The notes beneath the pieces are model-generated. The model was given only the letters and a program-made list of their open reading frames with translations, was not told where the DNA came from and ran no database searches. Below, in pieces: positions 56,371 through 64,000 of a stretch of DNA of 64,000 nucleotides; position 1 is the stretch's first letter, and every line of letters starts with the position of its first letter. Source of the stretch: Choristoneura fumiferana (Eukaryota > Arthropoda > Insecta > Lepidoptera > Tortricidae). The translations under genes and the position numbers were made by a program. Location of the stretch: assembly GCF_025370935.1 (NCBI RefSeq), contig NC_133497.1, positions 9,218,909 through 9,282,908 of the forward strand, given 5' to 3'.

Positions 56371-57058
56371 GTTCCCTCAAAAACACTTGGCGGCAGGGCG
56401 AGTGGCGATCCAAATACAAAATTGAACCCAACGCGATATCCCTCAGAAGACCAAACTCTATACCAGGCTGTGATTGCAAACAAACTGATCAAAACTATAG
56501 TATTAATGAACAAAACAAAGATAATATCGAATATAGTGATAAAGTAGCAGTAAACATTGAACAAGACGATATAGACTGTATAAATCTAAAAGACAATATT
56601 AAGAAAGAAAATGAAAATATTCTGAATTTCAGTGACAAAGAAATATCATTTACAAACATAGACGAATATTACAAAATTAAAAGGATAACAGACAACGAAG
56701 TATTTATAACAGAGAAGTTTTACAACGACGATGAAGTTGAAGTTATGGATAGCTATGAAACTCAAGCGAAGTTTGTCAGGGATCTTTTCGCTAGAGAGAA
56801 TTTGAAGGATGACAAATTTGAGGATCTTGGATGTAGATGCCGCGCGGATGCGAAGCGGAGCGAGGATGCTGGGTGTACATGCCGCACGGATGCTAAGCCG
56901 TGTGAGGTCGGATGTGGATGCATCTGTGATCAGTGTTATTCGTCTTGCTGGCCGAGGGATTGGATCAAAGTGGACTATCCTAACGCAAGGGTTATTTCTA
57001 TAAATTACACAAGTGATCCCCATCTGTGGAGGCCCCTGTGGATTAAGGAGAATAAGAG
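56371..57058 (+). CDS. SERAC1: SERAC1-like large exon with acidic and Cys-rich insertion
   Basis: The acceptor ttatttctag and donor AAGAG|GTAAGC bound 688 bp, entering in phase 1 and leaving in phase 2. It opens with GSLKNTWRQGEWR, matching the SERAC1 TWRQ block, and closes with SCWPRDWIKVDYPNARVIS, then NYTSDPHLWR, matching the family's CWPKTWL...RIISVEY block. Between them lie about 180 residues, where human SERAC1 has a short linker. This insertion is an acidic, Asn/Ile/Lys-rich stretch (56460-56810, strongly AT-rich codons) followed by a Cys-rich run with two related copies (GCRCRADAKRSEDA and GCTCRTDAKPCEV) and a CGCICDQCYSSC cluster. The insertion is probably disordered; the Cys run could bind metal. 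No stop interrupts the frame until the donor. Confidence 0.9.
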
Positions 57059-57282
57059 GTAAGCAAATACGAAGGATGCGTAGATGCTTTTTTCCAAACT
57101 AATTTTGTGGGTCGAAGTAACAGCGCCTAGGTCGAACTCTTCTTCTTTTATATTACACACTCTTCCCCTCGATCTTTCCTTCGAAATAAACTTCGATCAA
57201 ATAAGGGAGAAAGTTGGTATCGCCAAGTAAGTATCAGGAGGTCGAGAGCATAGAATCTATCCTGGAGTCCATAGATCATAGG

Positions 57283-57570
57283 AGGGTTTTTTTTTTATAC
57301 GACTGGATGGCAAACGAGCAAGTGGGTCTCCCGATGGTAAGAGATCACCACCGCCCATAAACATCTGCAACACCAGGGGTATTGCAGACGCGTTGCCAAC
57401 CTAGAGGCCTAAGATGGGATACCTCACGTGCCAGTAATTTCACCGGCTGTCTTACTCTCCACGCCGAAACACAACAATGCAAGCACTGCTGCTTCACGGC
57501 AGGATTAGCGAGCAAGATGGTGGTAGCAATCCGGGCGGACCTTGCACAAGGTCCTACCACCTGCAAAACT
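57283..57570 (-). mobile_element. Dispersed retroposon, family A, in SERAC1-like intron
   Basis: Full minus copy starting with TTTTTTTATACGACTGGATG. Ends about 70 bp before the nucleophile-elbow exon. Confidence 0.85.
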
Positions 57571-57641
57571 GCACCACCACCACCTGCACCTGCAAGTGTA
57601 CTCCACTCCAAGTTTGTTTAAACGCTAATTTGTGATTCCAG

Positions 57642-57769
57642 GTTGCATCTGCACGAGCGAGCAGAACAGATGATCGAGCAGCTGCTCGCGCTCGGCGTGG
57701 GAGAGAGACCGATAGTGTGGGTCGGCCACTCTAAAGGCGGACTGTTCATAAAGCAGATCTACTGCGAAG
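57642..57769 (+). CDS. SERAC1: SERAC1-like exon with the GHSKGG nucleophile elbow
   Basis: The acceptor gattccag and donor GAAG|GTACAG bound 128 bp, entering in phase 2 and leaving in phase 1. The frame reads RLHLHERAEQMIEQLLALGV then GERPIVWVGHSKGGLFIKQI. It aligns well with human SERAC1 around [26 protein letters not shown] is the lipase GxSxG nucleophile elbow; its Ser is about residue 354 if translation starts at 13016. The preceding helix and Gly-Val-Gly turn are typical of the family. This is the most diagnostic exon for the gene assignment. It is GC-rich and free of repeats, with a repeat-family-A element about 70 bp upstream in the intron. Confidence 0.95.
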
Positions 57770-58254
57770 GTACAGTCTGGATAATATGCTATCTTACCGT
57801 TTTTGGGCTACAGTGATTCACTTAACTCTATTGTTAGAATGCAGCGCCTCTTCTAAATTCTTCTGAAATATTTGTAAAGGTTATACACATGTACCTAGGA
57901 TTAGTTTTATTTTTTATATTGACATAGAAAGACATTCTTTAGAAAAAAATTGTTTTTCTTAGACTTTTCTTCTTCTCTTCTTCTTCTTCAGCGCGTTTTC
58001 GCCCACCGTTGGGCATACGCCTCTCCAGCCTTTCTTTCCTTTCTTTTCTTTTCAGCCTTTTTTTTAGACTTTTCTTATTCATACCGAATTTCAAGTACTT
58101 ATCTGAGACAACCGGAAGTACGCTCTAAGTTTTTCGATTACGGCAGTTTGTATGGAAGCACCTTTTTTAACCGACTGCCCCAAGGAGAAAAAGAAGAAAA
58201 CAAGTCTTGTAGTAGTAGCACACAGTATGCAATGATAAAACTTCTTTTTTTCAG

Positions 58255-58647
58255 CTTACGAAGCTTATAAGAAACTCAACGGACTAAATAACGAAATGAA
58301 GCAAAACTGTGATGAATACGACAAGGACAACGAAATTAATCATGAGACAGATGGTTCCAATCGAATTATTGACAATATTGATGTAGACAGTAATACTATT
58401 AATAATAGCAAAACTATAAATGAAAATGATGGCAATAAAATAGATGAAACTGTTGATAGAGAAAACAGAGTTGAAGAGAATAGAAATAATTTTGTAGACT
58501 ATAATAATGAAGCGAAATTTAATGAAAGTTGCCAGAATTGTAATGTTTTTGATAATAGTTTTGCAAATTCGGTTGGAGATAGTGACTCGGACGCAAGTGA
58601 CGACGCGAGCGGTGACAGCATCAGTTTGGTGTCTTCAATTGATGAAG
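58255..58647 (+). CDS. SERAC1: SERAC1-like cassette-type exon, acidic Asn-rich insertion
   Basis: The acceptor cttttttttcag and donor GATGAAG|GTAATT bound 393 bp (131 codons), phase 1 on both sides. It starts AYEAYKKLNGLNNEMKQNCD and continues as a low-complexity Asn/Asp/Glu-rich chain ending DSDSDASDDASGDSISLVSS then IDEG. In vertebrate SERAC1 this position, just after the nucleophile elbow, holds only a short loop. The exon is AT-rich with AAT/GAT/GAA codons, unlike the GC-rich neighbours. Because it is symmetric, skipping it would join GAAG directly to AGGAGCAG of the next exon in frame, so alternative splicing is plausible. No stop occurs until past the donor. Confidence 0.85.
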
Positions 58648-58954
58648 GTAATTTACGAACTCCAATTATGAACCAAGAGCAATTTTCTTAACTTGCATGT
58701 TTTTTTTTCTTGTATACGCACGTTGTTTTGACAAAATTTACCAATAATTTTTCGACCACTTCCTGGTATTAGAAATGAGTTGAAATTTGCTATAGATACT
58801 TAATGTTAGTCCAATGACAATATTCGCCAATACTTATGTGTTAGTGAATCTGAAGTCCGGCCAAGATCGTCTCCGTGGAACGGAACTCCTCAACATGTAT
58901 TTTTATGTTTAATCTATATTATTTAATTCGTTATTTTGCTAGCTTTCATAATTG

Positions 58955-59035
58955 AGATAATTGTTTTTATATATTTTATTTTGAACAAACGACTTCCTGC
59001 CAAGTTTCTTGTGGCGCATTCTTCTTATTATATGC
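58955..59035 (+). mobile_element. Retroposon family B fragment
   Basis: About 80 bp with CTGCCAAGTTTCTTGTGGCG, in the intron after the 393-bp exon. Confidence 0.65.
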
Positions 59036-60677
59036 GCAAAAAGTAAGATGATTGGCTTTCTAGTCTAGGCGTCCTACAGGTGCCGTGTGCGTTCAAAATG
59101 TATGAATAGTTATGACAGCGGCACTGGGCGTAGTTCCGAAAACGCATATATGCGTCGGTGGCAGTGAATGCGTTAACTCACGCGTTTATTGTCTTCTTCT
59201 AATCAAGTAGTTCCGTTATATAATTTATTTAGCCACGTTTCTATGGAAGTGCACCTCTGTGGTGTATTTATTTTATAGCCACGATGTTTAACCGAGGCAG
59301 ACCGAGGGCAAGGCCGCGGTAAGTAAATGCGACCATACTTATGGGAACAAGCCTTTAATAAACATAACTGACATTCAAAGCGGTCGGTTACTTCTCATAA
59401 TTTTGCCAGTTAAGTACCTAATACTATTATGGTTATATTAAACTAGCTTTTACCCGCAGCTTCGCGCGCGTAGCTCTTTTTTAACTGACTTCAAAAAGGA
59501 GGAGGTTCTATGTTCCAATGTTTTTTTTTTATGTATGTTCAACGATTACTCAGTCAATTGTGGACCGATTTTGAAAATTCTTTTTTTATTCGAAAGAGTA
59601 CTCTTCTGGTTCCATTGTCACCAAGTCAAGATCTGATGATGGGATCCTAGGGAAATCGAGGGCAAACCTCAAGATTTATAGGGACACCTATGGCGATTTT
59701 GGCATTTTTAGCACTAAGACAAGCATTTACATTCATAAAGTAACTACTTGGTAAACTGGATCTGATGAAGAAGACGTAGATGGCCAATGGAACTCGTCAA
59801 AGCTAAGTAAAGCTCGCGCGTCTATAAACGATCATGATTACTAAACCTAGATAAGCGACTAAGAAGAAGCTTTAAGTTAATGATTCTTTCGAACTGATCT
59901 GATGCTGAAGCCGGAAGGTAGGCAACGGAACTCTGTTATAAAACAACGTAACTAAGCCGTGTTTGGGCTTAATGGAATCGTTGTGAGATGTACTTTGGCT
60001 ACAAATCACTAAAAAGTGAGAAATAAAGAAAATTTTTAACAAAAAAAAGGAAAACCTACTCCAAAAAATAAAAAAATAAAAAATTGAACTGACTCTTGAA
60101 AATATATTACTAGGTAGGTACGTAGGGACTAGGCTGTATACCGCTGGCAGGTGGTAACTGACCACCTGGCAGGCTAGATTGACTTTATTATGTATAATGG
60201 TAGTATTTTTAAATTGTATGTTTCTAGAACTTGAATTTAAAACGATGGACAGCGGTATACCTACATGCCGGAGCACAGATTGCTCCCGACAGCCTGAGCG
60301 GCTGGAACTATCTATGTAACGTAGTTATAAGCTCTACAATAAATCTAAATAATTGAAGAATAACCTTGTTTATTTGATCTGAGTTTAAAGTCACGCGCGT
60401 AGATCCCCATTACCTAAGCTCTTACCAAGTTACAGTCCCCACAGTACCTACTAGCTCGAAGTCCTGGTACTTACCTAAAAAAATATTTTCAAGTTTGTAG
60501 TTAGTCGGTTTTTTTTTATTTTTAAATTTTTTTGGAGACGGTTTTACTTTTTTGTTAATCTGATTAGAGCAGCGCAGTTATGTAAGGATGTAGGTACTTA
60601 ATGAATAATGCTTTGCCATCGTATTTTGTCGAAAAAAATCACCTTTTTCCCCTTACTTATTAGGATAGGCCGAAATT

Positions 60678-61075
60678 AGTTTTTTTTTTATTCGACTGGA
60701 TGGCAAACCAGCAAGTGGGTCTCCTGATGGTAAGAGATCACCACCGCCCACAAACATCTGCAACAACAGGGGTTATTGCAGACGCGTTGCCCACCTAGAG
60801 GCCTAAGATGGGATGTATACCTCAAGTTACTAAACTTACTAAAGCTATTATTTGTCTAATTTTAAGCTCATTGTAAGTGAACATTGTTCTTTATGAGTAA
60901 TAAAGTCTTTAAACCTAATTGCCAGTAATTTCACCGGCTGTTTTACTCTCCACACCGAAACACAACAATGCAAGCACTGCTGCTTCACGGCAGGATTAGC
61001 GAGCAAGATGGTGGTAGTAATCCAGGCGGACCTTGCACAAGGTCCTACTCCTACCACCTGCAAACTGCCTGCTGG
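60678..61075 (-). mobile_element. Dispersed retroposon, family A, interrupted
   Basis: Minus copy split by about 95 bp of unrelated sequence (60822-60915, containing ATTGTTCTTTATGAGTAATA). Confidence 0.8.
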
Positions 61076-61233
61076 TTTTACATTCGGTTTAGCCAAATTT
61101 CGGCATAAATGCCGATCATTATCAGCACTAGAAAAAAATAACCTACCTACTTGTGTATTTCGAGTGAAATTAATAGCAATCATGTCTGTCATATCAGTAA
61201 AATATGCAACAAAAATTAAATAAACTTAGCGAA

Positions 61234-61358
61234 AATACAAACTGAGACATGGATGCACAGAAAAACCAGAAAAAGAGACCAGCGCTGGGAATCGAACCCA
61301 GGTCCTCAGCAATCCGTGCTGCGTGCTATAACCCCCCGCTACACCACCGCTGGACAGG
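61234..61358 (-). mobile_element. SINE family 3, minus copy
   Basis: Minus-oriented head and middle with GGGAATCGAACCCAGGTCCT. It forms an inverted pair with 61430-61590. Confidence 0.8.
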
Positions 61359-61429
61359 AATCTAGACACGAAAGAAGAAATAAGCAACCTGAGATATGTA
61401 TGCATAGGAAATATGAGATATGTATGCTG

Positions 61430-61590
61430 AGGACCTGGGTTCGATTCCCAGCGCTGGTCTCTTTTTCTGGTGTTTCTGCATGTCTCAGTTTGTATTTTCG
61501 ATATGGTTTCACGGGATACCCGTAAAAGTAACAAATTTGGAGTTGAAATAAAAATACAAAAAGACTCCAAAAAACCAATCATAAATAAAC
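61430..61590 (+). mobile_element. SINE family 3, plus copy
   Basis: Begins at GACCTGGGTTCGATTCCCAG and runs through TTTCACGGGATACCCGTAAA. Duplicated after the gap at 63430-63580. Confidence 0.8.
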
Positions 61591-61670
61591 TTAGGACTAT
61601 TCTTTTAATAAACATCTTGATTACAATTTGTAAATTTAACTTTAAAAAAATTCCCAAACTGAACATTAAG

Positions 61671-61945
61671 ATGCAGGTGGTAGGACCTTGTGCGAGGTCC
61701 GCCCGGATTGCTACCACCATCTTGCTCGCTAATCCTGCCGTGAAACAGCAGTGCTTGCACTGTTGTGTTTCGGCGTGGAGAGTAAGACAGCTGGTGAAAT
61801 TACTGGCACTTGAGGTATCCCATCTTAGGCCTCTGGGTTGGCAGCGCATCTGCAATCCCCCTGGTGTTGCAGGTGTCTATGGGCGGTGGTGATCTCTTAT
61901 CATCAGGAGACCCACTTGCTCGTTTGTCATCCAGTTGAATAAAAA
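61671..61945 (+). mobile_element. Dispersed retroposon, family A
   Basis: Plus copy ending in CCAGTTGAATAAAAATAAG. Duplicated after the gap. Confidence 0.85.
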
Positions 61946-62269
61946 TAAGAAACATTGTATTTTTAAACTACTAAAGGGTGTTTTCAACAATGATTTAGAA
62001 TTTAACAATCTCTTCTTCTTATCTATGAAATCGTATTTAAAATTTACTAGAGGCAGGTCATTAAACCGAAGTTCGGCCGAATCTTTTATTTTTCGCCGAA
62101 GTTCGTATTCGGTTCAAACCACATTCGGCCCATCTCTATTGCTTATCCCTTACTTATTATTACCTTATCCAGCTACTTCGCTATCTAACTCCGCGCCTAG
62201 CCAGATACAGTGCTGCACCGCTTCTTTTTCTTTCTTTGAAGAAGTTTGAAGTTATCTCTTGTGTTGCAG

Positions 62270-62416
62270 AGGAGCAGAGGCTGCGCGCACGCGCGCGGTT
62301 GTGGAGCAAAAGCTCGGGCTTCATGTTCTACTCGGTGCCGCACCGCGGGTCCCCCCTCGCCGACATCAAGACCCCCATCACGGCGCGCTCCGTCGAGCTG
62401 CTCGAGATGGGACAAG
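62270..62416 (+). CDS. SERAC1: SERAC1-like exon with the FYSVPHRGSPLA motif
   Basis: The acceptor cttgtgttgcag and donor GGACAAG|GTAAGG bound 147 bp, phase 1 on both sides. It encodes EEQRLRARARLWSKSSGFMF then YSVPHRGSPLADIKTPITA. It matches the human SERAC1 IIFYSVPHHGSRLAEYS block almost residue for residue in the core. The remaining catalytic Asp/His region and C-terminus are not in the window. They should lie beyond the N gap that follows about 400 bp downstream. The exon is very GC-rich. A palindromic MITE sits in the following intron 36 bp past the donor. Confidence 0.95.
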
Positions 62417-62451
62417 GTAAGGCCCGAAAATCAATGCTGTATAATAGCACC

Positions 62452-62572
62452 AGGGCTACTACGAAACTCGAAACTCGAAGTTCGTATCGTACCGTCCCTC
62501 TCGTATTAAATAGTATAAGTGTCAGAGGGACCGCACGACACGAACTTCGAGTTTCGAGTTTCGTAGTAGCCC
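62452..62572. mobile_element. MITE 2 in SERAC1-like intron
   Basis: AGGGCTACTACGAAACTCGA to CGAGTTTCGTAGTAGCCC, nearly perfect palindrome starting 36 bp after the exon donor. Confidence 0.85.
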
Positions 62573-62821
62573 AGCTGCTGGCGTAGACCTTGTCCAGAAG
62601 GGGCGAATTCGTCGCGAATCGTTTCGCGCGAATTCATACAAGCGCGAGTCGAGAGTCTGGCGTAGTGCACGCGATTTACGCGCGTTCGCGCGATGCTTGT
62701 GGACGCGATGTATTGACGTCTAGTACCCAGTGGCGCAGCTACCAAGGGGCTAGGCGGGGCAGTGCCCGGGGCCCTCAAGCTCAGGGGGCCCTCGAAATTC
62801 TGCTTTATAGCTGATGATAAA

Positions 62822-62921
62822 NNNNNNNNNNNNNNNNNNNNNNNNNNNNNNNNNNNNNNNNNNNNNNNNNNNNNNNNNNNNNNNNNNNNNNNNNNNNNNN
62901 NNNNNNNNNNNNNNNNNNNNN
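62822..62921. other. Assembly gap of exactly 100 N
   Basis: A run of exactly 100 N is the conventional placeholder for a gap of unknown size. The bases after it repeat sequence from before it, so order and copy number around here are uncertain. Confidence 0.98.
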
Positions 62922-63379
62922 GCGTCTATAAACGATCATGATTACTAAACCTAGATAAGCGACTAAGAAGAAGCTTTAAGTTAATGATTCTTTCGAAGAT
63001 CTAATCCTGAAGCCGGAAGGTAGGCAACGGAACTCTGTTATAAAACAACGTAACTAAGCCGTGTTTAGGCTTAATGGAATCGTTGTGAGATGTACTTTGG
63101 CTACAAATCACTAAAAAGTGAGAAATAAAGATTTTTTTTTAACAAAAAAGTAAAAAATTTAACTGACTACAAAACTCTTGAAAATATTTTTCTAGGTAGG
63201 TACCTACTAGCTCGAAGTCACACACGAAAGAACAAATACGGGCGGTGGTGATCTCTTACCATACAGGAGACCCAACTTGCTCGTTGCCATCCCAGTCGTA
63301 TAAAAAAAAAAAATACACGAAAGAAGAAATAAGCAACCTGAGATATGTTGCATAAGAAAAATGCCGTGTCTAGATTCCC

Positions 63380-63580
63380 TGTCCAGCGGTTGGTGTAGGG
63401 GTTATTAGCACGCAGCACGGATTGCTGAGGACCTGGGTTCGATTCCCAGCGCTGGTCTCTTTTTCTGGTTTTCTGTGCATGCATGTCTCAAGTTTGTATT
63501 TTCGATATGGTTTTCACGGATACCCGTAAAAGTAACAAATTTGGAGTTGAAATAAAAATACAAAAAGACTCCAAAAAACC
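63380..63580 (+). mobile_element. SINE family 3, post-gap copy
   Basis: Head GTCCAGCGGTTGGTGTAGGG and box B GGTTCGATTCC. Near-identical to 61430-61590, with small indels suggesting low sequence quality. Confidence 0.75.
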
Positions 63581-63673
63581 AATCATAAATAAACTTAGGA
63601 CTATTCTTTTAAATAAAAATTGATTACAATTTGTAAATTTAACTTAAAAAAAATTCACAAACTGAACATTAAG

Positions 63674-63950
63674 ATGCAGGTGGTAGGACCTTGTGCGAGG
63701 TCCGCCCGGATTGCTAACACCATCTTGCTCGCTAATCCTGCCGTGAAGCAGCAGTGCTTGCACTGTTGTGTTTCGGCGTGGAGAGTAAGACAGCTGGTGA
63801 AATTACTGGCACTTGAGGTATCCCATCTTAGGCCTCTGGGTTGGGCAGCGCATCTGCAATCCCCCTGGTGTTGCAGGTGTCTATGGCGTGGTGATCTCTT
63901 ATCATCAGGAGACCACTTGCTTGTTTGTCATCCAATTGAATAACAAAAAA
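63674..63950 (+). mobile_element. Dispersed retroposon, family A, post-gap copy
   Basis: Matches 61671-61945 with several one- to three-base deletions. Confidence 0.8.
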
Positions 63951-64000
63951 AAGAAAAAAGAAACATTGTATTTTTAAACTACTAAAGGGGTTTCAACAAT

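Larger units (their letters stand above)
62922..64000. repeat. Post-gap sequence duplicating 59.8-60.0 kb and 61.4-62.0 kb
   Basis: 62922-63127 repeats 59818-60027 nearly base for base, and 63440-64000 repeats 61435-61990, including unique-looking linker sequence between repeat elements. The second copy has scattered single-base and short indels, for example a shortened GGGCGGTGG run near 63886. The pattern fits an unmerged haplotype or poorly polished contig end rather than a recent biological duplication. Confidence 0.75.

Noticed and set aside
61670..61892. Protein-coding gene from the long frame MQVVGPCARSARIATTILLA...
   Set aside because: The same frame recurs in about eight family-A repeat copies and the opposite strand is also open (MQMRCQPRGLRWDTSS...). 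It is repeat sequence without a recognised domain.
61470..61892. 140-codon gene in the SERAC1-like intron
   Set aside because: Fusion of SINE family 3 tail and a family-A repeat read in one frame.

Overview
This is a eukaryotic window, almost certainly from a moth or butterfly (Lepidoptera). The evidence is the AT-rich background, spliced exons with GT-AG borders, and a dense mix of repeat families I recognise as typical of lepidopteran genomes: tRNA-derived SINEs with RTE-like tails, elements ending in AATATTATAAATGCGAAAG, the CCGGCCAAGAGCGTGTCGGA family, and many short palindromic MITEs. No rRNA, bona fide tRNA, CRISPR array or bacterial-type operon is present.

One host gene is supported, on the + strand: a SERAC1-like serine lipase/esterase (alpha/beta hydrolase). 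Its exons are 52252-52334, 52972-53097, 56371-57058, 57642-57769, 58255-58647 and 62270-62416, all phase-compatible. A further candidate first exon with a strong start context lies at 13016-13089. If that exon is real, the first intron is about 39 kb and holds most of the window. The 3' part of the gene lies beyond the 100-N gap (62822-62921) or outside the window. The protein carries two large low-complexity insertions: an acidic, Asn-rich one followed by Cys-rich repeats in the 688-bp exon, and an acidic Asn-rich one filling the 393-bp exon. The 393-bp exon is phase-symmetric and could be skipped without a frameshift.

Layout: 1-13 kb holds MITEs, nested elements, a THAP-domain DNA transposon remnant and a 5'-truncated LINE. 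13-20 kb holds the candidate first exon and promoter, then SINEs, LINE tails and MITEs. 20.5-44 kb holds a striking series of about 15 related modules, all in the same orientation. Nine are complete: a short hairpin with GCCG/CGGC closing pairs followed by CTCCAAAAAT, then about 170-300 bp later a CAGCGACATCTGTTGG-like site (CTCF-like on the minus strand), then GGGTAGTTCGCAAA boxes. TEs are scattered between modules. 44-52 kb holds an unclassified region with repeated ACGAAAATGA motifs, a nested RTE reverse transcriptase fragment, and a TIR element with a zinc-finger remnant and a nested foldback element. 52-64 kb holds the SERAC1-like exons separated by repeat-filled introns.

The sequence after the N gap repeats material from before it (59.8-60.0 kb and 61.4-62.0 kb) with small indels. 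This looks like haplotype duplication or unpolished assembly sequence, so the gap region should be treated cautiously.

All family assignments are from reading the sequence; no database search was run.
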